Assembly: GCF_003669035.1 (NCBI RefSeq)
Contig: NZ_CP033070.1
Span: forward strand, 806,001 to 870,000
Source: Chryseobacterium sp. 3008163
GTDB lineage: Bacteria > Bacteroidota > Bacteroidia > Flavobacteriales > Weeksellaceae
DNA: 64,000 nt
Direction: 5' to 3'
Part shown: piece after piece, positions 28,361 to 38,893 of the stretch
How the letters are laid out: every line of letters starts with the position of its first letter
Numbering within the stretch: position 1 is the first letter of the stretch
Program-made: the position numbers and the translations under genes
Notes under the pieces: model-generated
The model's input: the letters and a program-made list of their open reading frames with translations, nothing else
Told to the model about the DNA's origin: nothing
Databases searched by the model: none

Positions 28361-28732
28361 TTATCTATGTTGGTCTATTAAGATCATATTTCCGTCAGGG
28401 TCTTTCAGGAAAATATGTTCGGGGCCGGAAGTTGTTTCGTCGGCTTCTTTTTCTAATGCAACCTGATGTTCTTTCAGATGTTTCTGAATTTCTCTAACAT
28501 CATCAAAGGCTTCGAGATTCTGAGCATTCTCGTCCCAGCCCGGATTGAAAGTCAGCATATTTCCGTCAAACATTGCCTGGAAAAGACCAATCAATGTACT
28601 GTCGTTTTTCATGATCAAATAATTGCTTTCCATACTTCCACCCATTTGGGTGAAGCCTAGTTTTTCATAAAAATCTTTAGACTTTTCTAAATCCTTCACA
28701 CTTAAGCTGATGGAGAATGCTCCTAATTTCAT
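28361..28732 (-). CDS. VOC-superfamily protein (glyoxalase-like)
   Basis: A 123-residue VOC protein: FSISLSVKDLEKSKDFYEKLGFTQMGG begins the first unit, FDDVREIQKHLKEHQVAL links to the second, and the end SGPEHIFLKDPDGNMILIDQHR has the metal-ligand Glu/His region common in the fold. The substrate is unknown. It is one of three VOC proteins within 6 kb, not closely similar to each other. Confidence 0.83.
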   Translation of the reverse strand: MKLGAFSISLSVKDLEKSKDFYEKLGFTQMGGSMESNYLIMKNDSTLIGLFQAMFDGNMLTFNPGWDENAQNLEAFDDVREIQKHLKEHQVALEKEADETTSGPEHIFLKDPDGNMILIDQHR

Positions 28733-28977
28733 ATTTTGATGTTTTTTGGTTGTATGTTGAATTAATTTAAACGCAAAGCTCGCAAAGTTTTTTAACTACT
28801 AGCTATTTTTAAGTTCGCAAAACGAAGTTTCGCCGATTCAAATAAATAATTTTAGATTGAGGCAAAGGCGTTTAACTACGTCGAATCTTCGATTTCACTT
28901 ATTAAAGAACACAAAGTTGTCACTTGTATCATTTAAACTTAATGATTGAAAACATTTTGTCTCATTTACGGTAAAAC

Positions 28978-29376
28978 CTATTTTTTGCTTAAAGCCAATT
29001 TATATCCTGCTAAAACCAATCCCCAAACCAAGATTCCTAAAACCCAAAACCAGATTGGAGTTGGCAAAACAACCATATTGTAAATTGTGAAAGAAAGGAA
29101 AATAAGTCCGCAAATAATTGCTGCTGTAGGTTTTCCGTTTTTTGCAATTTTTGTAGAAATAAAACCCGAAACCAAAGCTCCCAAAGCATATCCCACAATA
29201 ACCATAAACTTGCCCAAGAATGGTAAATTTTCAATATATGATTTAAAAGCTTCCATATCATTCGCCTTCATCCCGGCAGGATACGGATGCAAAATATGAT
29301 TAAGTGTTTCTACTCCCCAAACGCAAACAGAACCGGCAATAATTCCTGCAATAACTCCTAAAATGACTCTTAACAT
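28978..29376 (-). CDS. Four-helix inner membrane protein of unknown function
   Basis: A 132-residue protein with four predicted membrane helices (RVILGVIAGIIAGSVCVWGVE; FMVIVGYALGALVSGFIST; AIICGLIFLSFTIYNMVVL; WFWVLGILVWGLVLAGYKLAL) and a short loop with HPYPAGMKANDME between the first two. It starts 2 bases after the stop of the secreted protein gene at 29379 and is probably translated from the same message. No function known. Confidence 0.75.
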   Translation of the reverse strand: MLRVILGVIAGIIAGSVCVWGVETLNHILHPYPAGMKANDMEAFKSYIENLPFLGKFMVIVGYALGALVSGFISTKIAKNGKPTAAIICGLIFLSFTIYNMVVLPTPIWFWVLGILVWGLVLAGYKLALSKK

Positions 29377-29378
29377 GA

Positions 29379-29849
29379 TTATTGGTTTTTTAAATTAGTT
29401 TTAAAATCTAAAGTTCCGTCATAGCTTTTCCAGTTTCCTGTAAATTCGATGTTGGGATTTTCAATTTTTTCTGTTTTTTTGTTCCATTGAAATGTATACA
29501 CAAATTTTCCTGTGAAAATACCGGAATGTTTTCCTTTATTCTCTTCAACCAGCTCATAATCGCCAAAAACAATTCCTTTTTTCTTACCGTCTTTGTATTT
29601 GGTGATCGTTAATTTACCTTCATATTTCGATGTATTATTATCAACCACAGAATATCCTGAAACAAAATATTCCTGATCATTTTTTTTGTTCTGTTCAGAA
29701 ATTTCTATTTTCAGTTTAATGGTTTCATTTTCATTGCCAATCGTTCCGATGTAGGGTTTTGACTGATTCAGCCAAATATTTGAAATATTGGGCATTTGAG
29801 CAAAAACAAAATTGGATGCGAGAACGAGAATAAGTAAAAGTTTTTTCAT
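29379..29849 (-). CDS. Small secreted protein, paralogue of the next gene upstream
   Basis: A 156-residue exported protein (signal peptide ending SNFVFAQ). The strand-rich body has VSGYSVVDNNTSKYEGKLT, FGDYELVEENKGKHSGIFTGKF and IEFTGNWKSYDG. The gene upstream (29858-30379) shows the same order of elements, suggesting tandem duplication. No known domain; possibly a lipocalin-like small barrel. It is in a run of same-strand genes from 30844 down to 28978 with gaps of 2-10 bases. Confidence 0.7.
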   Translation of the reverse strand: MKKLLLILVLASNFVFAQMPNISNIWLNQSKPYIGTIGNENETIKLKIEISEQNKKNDQEYFVSGYSVVDNNTSKYEGKLTITKYKDGKKKGIVFGDYELVEENKGKHSGIFTGKFVYTFQWNKKTEKIENPNIEFTGNWKSYDGTLDFKTNLKNQ

Positions 29850-29857
29850 TGTATTTT

Positions 29858-30379
29858 TTATTTAAATATCACTTTGGAAATGTCGGTATGATAAAAATTA
29901 GCAAACCAAAAATCCGTCTTTTTACCGTTTTCAAAATTTTCAAACACTCCTTTAAAGGTTGTATTGGAAAATTTGCTGATGCTATTCATTTCTTTTGTCG
30001 TCTGAATTCGAAACTTACCTTTAAAAATACCATCATCAATATCTGGCTGAGTTCCGTTTAATTGAAAATCACCGAAAACTAACATTAGATCACGTGAATC
30101 TTTTACATTAAATACATAATTAAAAGTGAGTTTCCCTAAACACGTCAAAGTTTTCCCATTTAATGTGTAGACTCCTTTTACCAGATAATTTTCCGGTTTT
30201 TTGGAATCTTTTATGACTGAAAAAAATTTGACATCTATTTTCCCGGCATTCATTTCACCGTCAAAACCCAATTTTTCATTAAGAATTATTTTGCTAAAAT
30301 CTTTATCTTTTAAAGGAAAATCATTAGACTGAGCATAGAAAATAAAAAATGGAAACAGTAAAAATAAAATTGTTTTCAT
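29858..30379 (-). CDS. Small secreted protein, tandem paralogue
   Basis: A 173-residue exported protein (signal peptide ending FFIFYAQ) with VKGVYTLNGKTLTCLGKLTF, FGDFQLNGTQ, DDGIFKGKFRIQTT and TTFKGVFENFENGK. These match in order the YSV-GKLT, FGDY, GIFTGKF and FTGNWKS elements of the neighbour. Unknown function; strand-rich, probably periplasmic. Confidence 0.7.
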   Translation of the reverse strand: MKTILFLLFPFFIFYAQSNDFPLKDKDFSKIILNEKLGFDGEMNAGKIDVKFFSVIKDSKKPENYLVKGVYTLNGKTLTCLGKLTFNYVFNVKDSRDLMLVFGDFQLNGTQPDIDDGIFKGKFRIQTTKEMNSISKFSNTTFKGVFENFENGKKTDFWFANFYHTDISKVIFK

Positions 30380-30388
30380 TTTAAAATA

Positions 30389-30844
30389 CTAAACTCCAAA
30401 CTGAGATAAATGGTGATTCAAATGTTTTGCAAACATATTGTTCCATTCGTCTGACTTTAATTTTCCGAAAGAAAACGATTCTTTCTCATGAAACGCTGAT
30501 GCTCCCAATTGTTGTGTTTTTTGGATAAAACCAATTAATCTTTTTTTCTCATCATCAAAATTTCTTCTTCCTGTGATTACAAACTGCGGTGCCGTTGGAG
30601 AATCTCTTGGGTAAGCTTTATCGCCAACCACTTTAGACTTCACAAATGATTTTAGGATAAATTTTGCGATGGCTCCCGGTTTTTTATGTTTTTCCGGTTC
30701 GTAAACCATTTCGTAACTGATACAACAGTGTGCCAACATCTGATCGACCGTCATTCTGCCCCACAAACCGTGTGTATCTTCCACTAAATTATTTATTCTA
30801 TTGATGTAATTCTGAGCGTCTTTCGCATCAAATACGTTTTCCAT
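30389..30844 (-). CDS. DUF1569 family, DinB-like four-helix protein
   Basis: A 151-residue protein with LWGRMTVDQMLAHCCISYEMV, containing the first metal-ligand His, the motif SPTAPQFVITGRRNFDDEKKRLIGFI and the C-terminal AKHLNHHLSQFGV with further His ligands. This is the pattern of DUF1569 in the DinB/YfiT putative metalloenzyme superfamily. Substrate unknown; a thiol-dependent role has been suggested for relatives. It is the first gene of a tight four-gene run. Confidence 0.82.
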   Translation of the reverse strand: MENVFDAKDAQNYINRINNLVEDTHGLWGRMTVDQMLAHCCISYEMVYEPEKHKKPGAIAKFILKSFVKSKVVGDKAYPRDSPTAPQFVITGRRNFDDEKKRLIGFIQKTQQLGASAFHEKESFSFGKLKSDEWNNMFAKHLNHHLSQFGV

Positions 30845-30952
30845 AGCTTATTAAATTGTATATGAACAAATATAATATTATTTCGGATGATTTTAAAAAT
30901 TGTTTTCAATCTTCAATTGTGAATTATTGAACACCCATTGCTTCAAATCGCA

Positions 30953-30985
30953 ATAAAAAAACTCCCCACAAAATCTGTGAGGAGC
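30953..30985 (-). terminator. Terminator of the A2M-ecotin operon
   Basis: CTCCTCACA and TGTGGGGAG (minus strand, 30962-30970 with 30976-30984, one G-T pair) form a hairpin followed by T7 on the minus strand, 25 bases behind the ecotin stop codon. Confidence 0.85.
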
Positions 30986-31009
30986 TGATTATTTTGAGGT
31001 AGTTACAAT

Positions 31010-31501
31010 CTATTTCTGAACTGCTTTTTTCATCGCAGCATCAGGTCGTAAAACCCTATAACGGACTTCCATATCTTTAGGAACATAGAAAACCAAAGGC
31101 AATTTGCTGTTGTATCTTACAATTTCAGGCTGTAAAGAAACAAATTTCTTCGTCTTCTTCTGATCCGGACAACCCATCAAAGTTCCGCCCGTTTCACCGT
31201 TAGATTCTACTTCATAATAGTTATAACCCCAACCTTGCAAATCCTGAGTTGTTACTTTCCCCATCAGAAAATGTTTGTTGCAATCAAGTAGTTTTTCAAC
31301 ACCAACAAAAAATTCGACTTTTAAATCACTTTCGTTTTTTGCGATAGGCAATTGAATATACACTTGCTTAAATCCTTCTTTAGCTTTTGGAAACATATCG
31401 ATTTGAAGCTTTTCAAATTTTTCTTTTTTCATCTTCTGAGCAGAAACATTGCCTACTACAAACATCATCAATACTACAGATATTGCTTTTAAAAATTTCA
31501 T
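31010..31501 (-). CDS. eco: Ecotin, periplasmic serine protease inhibitor
   Basis: A 163-residue protein with signal peptide (cleavage after GNVSAQ). Ecotin features are in order: FPKAKEGFKQVYIQLP, KVEFFVGVEKLLDCNKHFLMGK, LQGWGYNYYEVES and the reactive loop GGTLMGCPDQKK, with Met as the probable P1 residue next to a Cys paired to the one in LDCNKH. The end has LPLVFYVPKDMEVRYRVLRP. It blocks trypsin-like and elastase-like proteases at the cell envelope. It is 42 bases downstream of the alpha-2-macroglobulin gene and shares its terminator. Confidence 0.93.
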   Translation of the reverse strand: MKFLKAISVVLMMFVVGNVSAQKMKKEKFEKLQIDMFPKAKEGFKQVYIQLPIAKNESDLKVEFFVGVEKLLDCNKHFLMGKVTTQDLQGWGYNYYEVESNGETGGTLMGCPDQKKTKKFVSLQPEIVRYNSKLPLVFYVPKDMEVRYRVLRPDAAMKKAVQK

Positions 31502-31543
31502 AATTGTTTGATTTAAAATTTACAATTTCCTTACAGTCAAAAA

Positions 31544-34500
31544 CTATTCCACAATTTTCACATTAGTGCCTTTCGTATGAGCATTCATCTGCGGTGCATA
31601 ATAGTTTTGCATAGTTGTAATTCCATTCGAGAATTTCCCGGATGCATTCGCAACATAATCATATTCAAAAACATATTTCCCTTTCGGCATGTACTGAATA
31701 TAGAAATTGGTAGACGCATCTTTTGTCGACTGGTAATATCCTAAATTATTTTTCCACTGATAACCTGAAATGACATCTAGAGGCTCCAATCCTGCAGCTC
31801 GCATATCTTTGATATGAATAAACTCCATCGCACGATCGGTATTTAAAATCATTCTTACCGTCACTTTATCCCCAACTTTCAAAGGAGTTTCAGGAGATAT
31901 TTTTTGCAATTCTTCACCATTGACGGTTTTGATTTTTTTATACAATTCTTTCGTTATGGATATGTAATTCTCAGAAGATTTTATTTTATCTAAATCTTCA
32001 TAATATTGCCAGAATAATCCGCCCTGAACAATTCCTGCGCCTGGTTTTGTAACGGTTACCGTGGCTAAATTTTTATCTAAAACATCGGTTTTCAAAGTAA
32101 ATTTTACATAACCTGTCGCCTGAGTTTCCGGTTTTAATTCTTTTCCGCCCCAAACGATGGTTGCTTTGTCGCTGTCTGCTGACGTCCATGATTTTCCTGA
32201 ATTTAAAATCGTAAAAATTACTTCCGAAGTTCCTCTTGAACTTCCCCAAGAATTCACTTCTTTCTGCGTGATTAACCAGATTTTCAGGTCTTCGATGAAT
32301 TTCTGATCATTTGGTTTCAATTTATTGAAAGTTTCCAAAGCTCCTGCATGATTCACTACTTTAGAACTGAACCAGCCCCAATCATCAAGATTTTGTTTCC
32401 AGTAGATGCCTTGTGTTTTTGAATCTACTGAAGTTTCTTTTAAATAATTTAATAGTTTATCTGAAACATCTTTCAAGCCATAATCGCTCATCAACAAAGC
32501 TAAACGATGCAATCCGAAGAATGTAAAATCAGTGATTTTTGTTGTTTTGGCTTTTTGTTTTACCAAAGATTTTAAGGTTGCTCCTTTTTCTTTTAACGGA
32601 TATTGTTTTTCCCAATAGTTTCGGGTGTCGAGATAGTCTAAAGTCCAATTGTTGATGACGTTTTCTTTCTTGACATCAGTATATTTATTGATTTCATTAT
32701 CAACATATTGAACCAATTTCGAAACCAATTCTTTTTGTTCTGAAGATTGATAATCTTTCACATTATCTTTTAACCAAACGTTGATTTTTCCAAGATTTTT
32801 AAGAATATACAGCGACGTTCCATACGAACTCGGATAGCCCTGATACCAAGAGAAACCACCGTCAGGATTTTGAAGCTTTTTAAAATCATCCCAATCCTGA
32901 TTGATTGAATTTTTCATCGTATTGACATCAAACAACAATGCCAGTTTCTGCATCTGTTCATCTTCATTTTTACTTTCCAGAACCCATGGAGTTTCATCCA
33001 GCAACAGTTGTTTCAGTTCCTGATTTTTTTCAAGATTTGAATTTAACAATCCTTTGCTTTGATATTCTTCGAAAACAGTTTTCAATTTCGGATTGGCTTT
33101 AAAAATTTCCGAAGCCAAAACATCGGCAAACCATTTGTTGAAAATAACATCTGCAGAATTATTCTGGTCATTTTTCAAACTTGGAAGTGCAAACATAATC
33201 TCCCAAATCGGGTTCGTCGTCAACTCCAAAGTATTTGATAAATTCGATAAGGTCGTTGAATTGGTATATTTAAGGTTTTCTAAAACAAAAGTTTTTGTTT
33301 CGCCTTCTTTCACAAAAATTGGCAAAGCGTCTGTAACCAACATTCTGTTTGGAAGAATGGCGATTGCTTTTTGTTCGCCGTCAGAATATTGATCGGCTTT
33401 TGCAACCACTTTCAGAATGATTGATGAAACGTTATTCGGAACTTTTACTTTCCACGTTAACGATGAATTTCCGTTTTCGTCTAATGAGAAAGATTGTTCT
33501 TTATTATAACCGGAAACTGCAGTCAACGAACTCAACCCAAATTTCTCAGAAATATCTTCGTTTGTGAAAGCATCAAGAATCTGCAGTTGTGCAGAACCGT
33601 TTAACTTTTTGCTGGTTAAATTGGATAGTTTAGATTGAAGATTCAACTCATCGCCTTCTCTCAAAAATCTTGGATAATTCGGAGTAACTGAAAATTCTTT
33701 CTGTGTCACCACTTCTTTTTCCAATGTTGCAGCTCTTGCGTCTTTTGTATGCGCTAAGAACATTAATTTCCATTTAGTTAGAGCTTCGGGAGAAGTAAAT
33801 TCGAAGTTGACGTTTCCATCGGAATCTGTTTTTAAATCAGGATAGAAAAATGCGGTTTCGTTTAGATTTTGACGGACTGGGATTTCATCCATTTTTTCCA
33901 TAATCGGCAATCCATTCTCATCAAGAGCTACATCTGTATACTCTTTTTTCTCTTGCTCAGTTAATTGTCTTCCAGAATTCAAAATATCAATTGCAGCATC
34001 GTCCGTTCTCACAGATTCTAATTTCATTGTTGGAGAACTTGATCTTTTTGCTGCGACCATTGGTGCTGGAGCAGCGCTATTTTTCACAGAACCCCCTGCT
34101 ACTCTGCCTTGCAATTCATACATTACATTTCTATCAAACCAATTAAACTGCGGAACATCTACATATTTCCCATTAAAATATTCCATTCTGCTTTGGAAGT
34201 ATTTTTCTTCAAGATTATTACCAATACGATAAGAAGATGTTATTGAAAATGGTGAGTACAGTTGTTCCCAGAAAAAATTATTCATAGCAAAATGATCCAA
34301 AGACATATCGTACATATTTGCCAAAACTTCAGCATTGATCTTTTCTCTAGCATTTCCTGAAATTTTTACCGACCATTTTTCCTTAGAATTCGGTTCTATT
34401 TTATCTCTAAAAGTTGTGGTTTCAATTTTTAAAATTTGTTCGCTATCTTTTATTTTTAAATCAACAATTTCTGTCTGCACATCATTGAATGCCACAATCT

Positions 34501-37490
34501 GGAACTGAAGATTCAAACTGTTGACATTTTTATCTTTAGGAATATCAACAGAATATTCTAAAATTCCGTTGTTGAATTTGTAAACTTCAGAAACTGTTTC
34601 TCCTGAACCATCCTGCACAAAAATATTCACCAAAGCATCAGGAATTGCAGAATACACATAAATTTTCGCCTTTTCGCCTCTTGAAAATTCATTTTTCGGT
34701 TCTAAAACTGTTAAGAAAGTTTTCTGATTAGGTTTCAAAGATTTTTTATCCCAAACACTGAAGTTTTGTGTTGATTTTATCGTGTCTTTACCTTCAATAT
34801 TATATAATTCTAGTTCATAATCTCCGGCTTCCAGTTTTCCTAAATCGAGGTTAGTTGACGGTTTTTGGTTGTCAGTTGTTGGTTGCTGAATTTTTTCAAA
34901 AACGATTGTTGATTTCCAGCTTTTAACTTCATCATTTTTATCATACAAATCGTGAAGGAATTTGCTGATAAATTCTTCTTTAGAAAATTTCGGAAGATTC
35001 TGAATTTCATGTTTAAAATTGCTTCTGAAAATCCTGTTTGGAGCTTCCAGTTTTGATAATTTCACCTGATAAGATTTTTTTAGATTTTGTTCGTTGTAAT
35101 TTTTGGTTTCAACTTTTACTTTCACATTTTCGTCGGCAAAAGTATTTTTAATCTCATCAGTTTTGATGTAATGAGAAACTGAGGCAACTTTCAGATTGGT
35201 GTTTGCCATTTGCGTTTCTCCATTGATGTCGGTTGCCGAAGCACTGATCTGGTAATTATCAATTTGAATCCCTTCTAATTTTTCATCTTTTTTAAGTCTA
35301 ATTTTATAATAAATTCTCCTTTCTCATTTGTTTTCACATCTCCAAGAATCGAGTTCTCATTATCGTTATCGTTGGGATACCATGGAAAATATCTCCAACG
35401 GATGTTTTGTTTTTTGATTTCATAATTGACGTTTGTATTGCTTAATGCAACTCCAGAAAACATCATTGCCTTTCCTTTCAGCTCGATAGTTTGTCCGTAC
35501 TTATATTCATCTTTTACAGGTTCAAAAGTGACTTCAAATTTCGGGCGTTTATATTCTTCTACCTGAAAATACCTATGACCATTCGTCCCGCCGTCGGTTT
35601 GAATGAAAAATTGACCATTCAGTTTTCCTTTAGGCAAAACGAAACTTCCGTGATAAGAACCAAATTCGTTGGTCGTGAAATTCTGAACCACAACTTCCTG
35701 AGAATTGGCATCAAGTAATGTAATTTTCTGCTTCAATCCAGACGCAACAGCTTCAATTTCTTTGTCTATTTTAGTGTTGATTACTTTAAAATAAACCGTT
35801 TGACCTGGTCGGTAAATGGCTCTGTCTGTAAAAATCTGTGCTTTTGTACGGGTTTGTTTATTGGGATTATAGCCTTCAGCATTTCCGCGATTGCCATACA
35901 CTTCCATAATCTGAAAGTCATTCGTTTTCGGTTGTTGAATTAAAAATGTTCTGTAGTAATCTGTACTTGCGGTATTCGGAAATTTGAAAACTCCTTTTTC
36001 GTCAGTTTTACCTGCAATTTTATTTAAAGTTTTGTTTTGTACAAATTCATGAAAAGTCAGATTTTCATTATTAATCGGTTTCCCATTTTCAGCATTGACC
36101 AATTTCAACTCATTAGAAAGTTGATTTCTATCATTTTTAGATTGATAGATAATCTTATGATTTGAAACTAAAAAATAAAAATTCTGATTACTATTTTCAT
36201 CATCACTTTTTGCTCCTGAAACCTGATATTCTGCAACGTAAATCCCTGATGAAAGTGGTTTAATTTCCAATGACGTTTTGTGAAGCTGATAATCTTGAGG
36301 ATCATTCAATTGAAAAACTTCTTTTCGCACCAACGTTTTTTTCACTTTAGAATACGCATCGTTATAAGGATTTCTTGAATATTGCATGAATGATTGAAGA
36401 TTATCTTTCACTTCATAAATATTCACTGAAAATTCTTTGACATTTTTAAACTCCGCAACCAAATGAATAGGTTTATCCGGCTGGGTTTGCTGTTCATATT
36501 TTATACTTAAAAAGGATTAACAATCTGATTTTCTTTATTTTTAATATTTTCAATGAAAGGAGATTTCGGATATTGTGTTTTTGCCTGATTTCCTATTGCT
36601 AAAGCTTCTTTTTGTTTGTTTTTAATGATTAGTTCATTCATGATTTCTTCTATCACGAGAACTTTGTAATCGCCATCAATATTCGATTTAACTAAATTTT
36701 GAAGTTGCTCTAATTTATCTTTACATTGGGTAAACTGGCAATTCTCAGACAACTTCTGATGCATAAAATACAACTTAGAATTCCCTGAATTCTGAGTGAT
36801 CAATTCATCAAAAATTGTATTGATTGTATTTCTGTTTTCGGTCAGTTCATTCTTTGTGAACAATCCATTATCCGATAAAAAACTCACTTTTTTTAACGAG
36901 TACCAATCCAGCAAAGTCGGGAAATATGCAATATCATTCGTATTAGTAAAAGCATCTTTATACTTTGCAAAAGACACTTTTTTCATTGGTTGGCTTTGTT
37001 GGTCAAGCTCTTTAAGATTTTTGCTTAAATAGTTTTTAAAATCAAGCTTACTCCATGTTTCAATTTGCGAAACATCCTGAGAATTCATGTTCGTTCTTCC
37101 GTTAATCTGCCAAGAATGCTCATTGTAATAATCGAACATAAAACCGGATAACAAAACTTTATACACCAAAAGATCATCCCCTTTCAGGTTCTTTTCTGCA
37201 TTTTGAAGTTTTACAAAAAATTTTGAAGCCGAATCATTTTCATCATCATCTGAAGTCTGATTCACAATACTAAATTCCGCTTTCAAAGAACGGATCAGTT
37301 GCAGAGCATTATTTTCTTTCATGGCGTGATTTTGTATGTCTAAAATAGTAGGCAGAGTAGATTTAAAATTTCCTTTACCCGTGCTTTCTTGTACTTTTTT
37401 CCATTGCTGATCATAATAGTTTTGCGAAAAAACCAATGAAAAACTCAACAACAAAAGGAATAGGAACAAAATCTTTGAATATCTTTGCAT
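31544..37490 (-). pseudogene. Giant alpha-2-macroglobulin family protein, two single-base frameshifts
   Basis: Three frames (36507-37490, 35275-36462, 31544-35209) join into one 1982-residue protein when one T is added to the run at 36509-36513 and one A to the run at 35288-35293. The first part is a signal peptide (LLLSFSLVFSQ) and a helical repeat region. Next come bait/MG domains (DRAIYRPGQTVYFKVI), then the alpha-2-macroglobulin core with FFYPDLKTDSDGNVNFEFTSPEALTKWK and the terpenoid-cyclase-like region NPDGGFSWYQGYPSSYGTSLY. The thioester motif CxEQ is absent where expected. Such proteins trap proteases in the periplasm. The joined reading through both breaks is continuous and undamaged. 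Confidence 0.85.
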
Positions 37491-37508
37491 AAGTGTTATT
37501 TTTACTAA

Positions 37509-38273
37509 ATGAATTGCTTAAAAGTACTGAAAAAAACTGTTATCGACAGTCAAATTTTTGTCTCTTTAATGGGAACTTTTTTTGCAGTATTTTTCATGTT
37601 TGAGCAAAATACATTCCGTTTTCCTTCTGTGCTTTTGATATTTATCACGTATTTCAGCGGATATCTTTATACAAAGTATCAAAACACAAAATATTTTTAC
37701 AAAATTTTCTTGCTGAATGTTATTACAGGAACTATTTCTGCCGCTTTAATCATCTTTAATCATAACGAAATACGTCTGGTAAAATGGTGTATCATTGTAG
37801 TTTTAGGATTACTGTACAATAGTTTTTTTCTGGAAACCTATATCCGCAAGATTCCTTTGCTGAAAGTATTTTATGTGGGTTTAGTCTGGGCATTGGTCAA
37901 TGCTTGGCTTACTTTACCTGAATTTAATTTCCCTATATTTTTCATCAGTTTCTTTTTTGTAACAGCGCTTGTTTTACCTTTTGATATCCGGGATATGAAA
38001 AGTGATACCGTTCGGACCTTTCCGAAATTAATTGGAGTTCAGAACACTAAATATTTAGCTTACATATTGGTTTTCGTTTCAGCAGTTTCATCTGTCTTTT
38101 ATCTCAAAACGCAATTTTCCATTAGCTTTTTCCTGACCTCAATCTTTACTTTTATTTTAATTTATTTTTCAAAACACTCAAACAAAGATTCTTATTTTTC
38201 CTTTTGGATCGAGAGCTGTTGCGGCTTACCGCTTTTGTTTTTAATTCTGTTTGAAAAGTTTTACCTTTACTAA
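37509..38273 (+). CDS. UbiA-like polyprenyltransferase superfamily membrane protein
   Basis: A 254-residue membrane protein with about eight hydrophobic helices. The second Asp motif of the UbiA superfamily appears as LPFDIRDMKSDTVRTFPKLIGV, but the first Asp-rich motif expected near residue 60-70 is replaced by YLYTKYQNTKYF. It may therefore be an inactive or divergent relative. The start is only 18 bases from that of the divergent A2M gene, so promoters must overlap coding sequence. It is followed after 12 bases by the antitoxin gene. Confidence 0.65.
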   Translation: MNCLKVLKKTVIDSQIFVSLMGTFFAVFFMFEQNTFRFPSVLLIFITYFSGYLYTKYQNTKYFYKIFLLNVITGTISAALIIFNHNEIRLVKWCIIVVLGLLYNSFFLETYIRKIPLLKVFYVGLVWALVNAWLTLPEFNFPIFFISFFFVTALVLPFDIRDMKSDTVRTFPKLIGVQNTKYLAYILVFVSAVSSVFYLKTQFSISFFLTSIFTFILIYFSKHSNKDSYFSFWIESCCGLPLLFLILFEKFYLY

Positions 38274-38285
38274 AAATTTGCAGCA

Positions 38286-38603
38286 ATGGAATCTTTTGAA
38301 ACTATTCAAAATAAATTACTCAGAGCGATCAGCGAAAGTACTGATCGGGAAAAGATTCTGAGTCTATGGGAATTTTGGAATCATAAAAATTCTGATTTTT
38401 CTGTTGCTGAGCCCAATTCTTTTTACAACTCCGAAAAACCGATGACCGATGAAGAAGTAGAAGAATATTTTAAAGAAGAAGAAATTGTTTTGCCTGATTA
38501 TATAATGAAAATGATTGAGCGAGGAATGGATGATGTAAAAAACGGGCGTGTTGTTGACAATGAAGAAGTAGAAAAATATTTTGAAGAATGGCTAAAAGAT
38601 TAA
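38286..38603 (+). CDS. Probable antitoxin partner of a RelE/ParE toxin
   Basis: A 105-residue acidic protein. The N-terminal half is helical (ESTDREKILSLWEFWNHKN). The C-terminal half has two related acidic units, EEVEEYFKEEE and EEVEKYFEEWL, around IERGMDDVKNGRVVDNEEV, resembling the toxin-wrapping tail of RelB/ParD-like antitoxins. It overlaps the toxin gene by 16 bases, the usual antitoxin-first arrangement. I see no classical ribbon-helix-helix N-terminus, so the DNA-binding mode is uncertain. Confidence 0.7.
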   Translation: MESFETIQNKLLRAISESTDREKILSLWEFWNHKNSDFSVAEPNSFYNSEKPMTDEEVEEYFKEEEIVLPDYIMKMIERGMDDVKNGRVVDNEEVEKYFEEWLKD

Positions 38604-38893
38604 AATGGACAGAATTTTCAAAAAGCCAACGAAAAGATATTTTAGAATATTGGAACACTAGAAACAAATCAAAAGAATATTCAAGAAAACTAAATGAACT
38701 TTTTGACAAAATAGCATTAATGATTTTGGAATATCCTGAAATTGGGCTAAAAATAAGTGGTTCGGAATGTCGTGGAAGATTAATTAGAGATTATTACATT
38801 ATCTATATAAACTCAGAAAAAAGTATTGAAATCTTAAGTATTTTTGATACTCGACAAAATCCTGAAAAACTCGAAAAAATTTTAGGATTATGA
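38588..38893 (+). CDS. RelE/ParE-family toxin
   Basis: A 101-residue basic protein of RelE/ParE length and plan: LKWTEFSKSQRKDILEYW, a helical pair with NELFDKIALMILEYPEIGLKI, then the strand core GRLIRDYYIIYINSEKSIEILSIFDTRQNPEKL with the FDTRQNP motif typical of ParE/RelE toxins. It would inhibit translation or gyrase when unbound. Its last codons overlap the recF start (ATGA), so toxin, antitoxin and recF are translationally linked. Confidence 0.82.
   Translation: MAKRLKWTEFSKSQRKDILEYWNTRNKSKEYSRKLNELFDKIALMILEYPEIGLKISGSECRGRLIRDYYIIYINSEKSIEILSIFDTRQNPEKLEKILGL

Noticed and set aside
37509..37560. A separate promoter and later start for the UbiA-like gene
   Set aside because: A later Met would remove the first helix, and no TAnnTTTG box with good spacing was found, so the annotated start was kept with reduced confidence.
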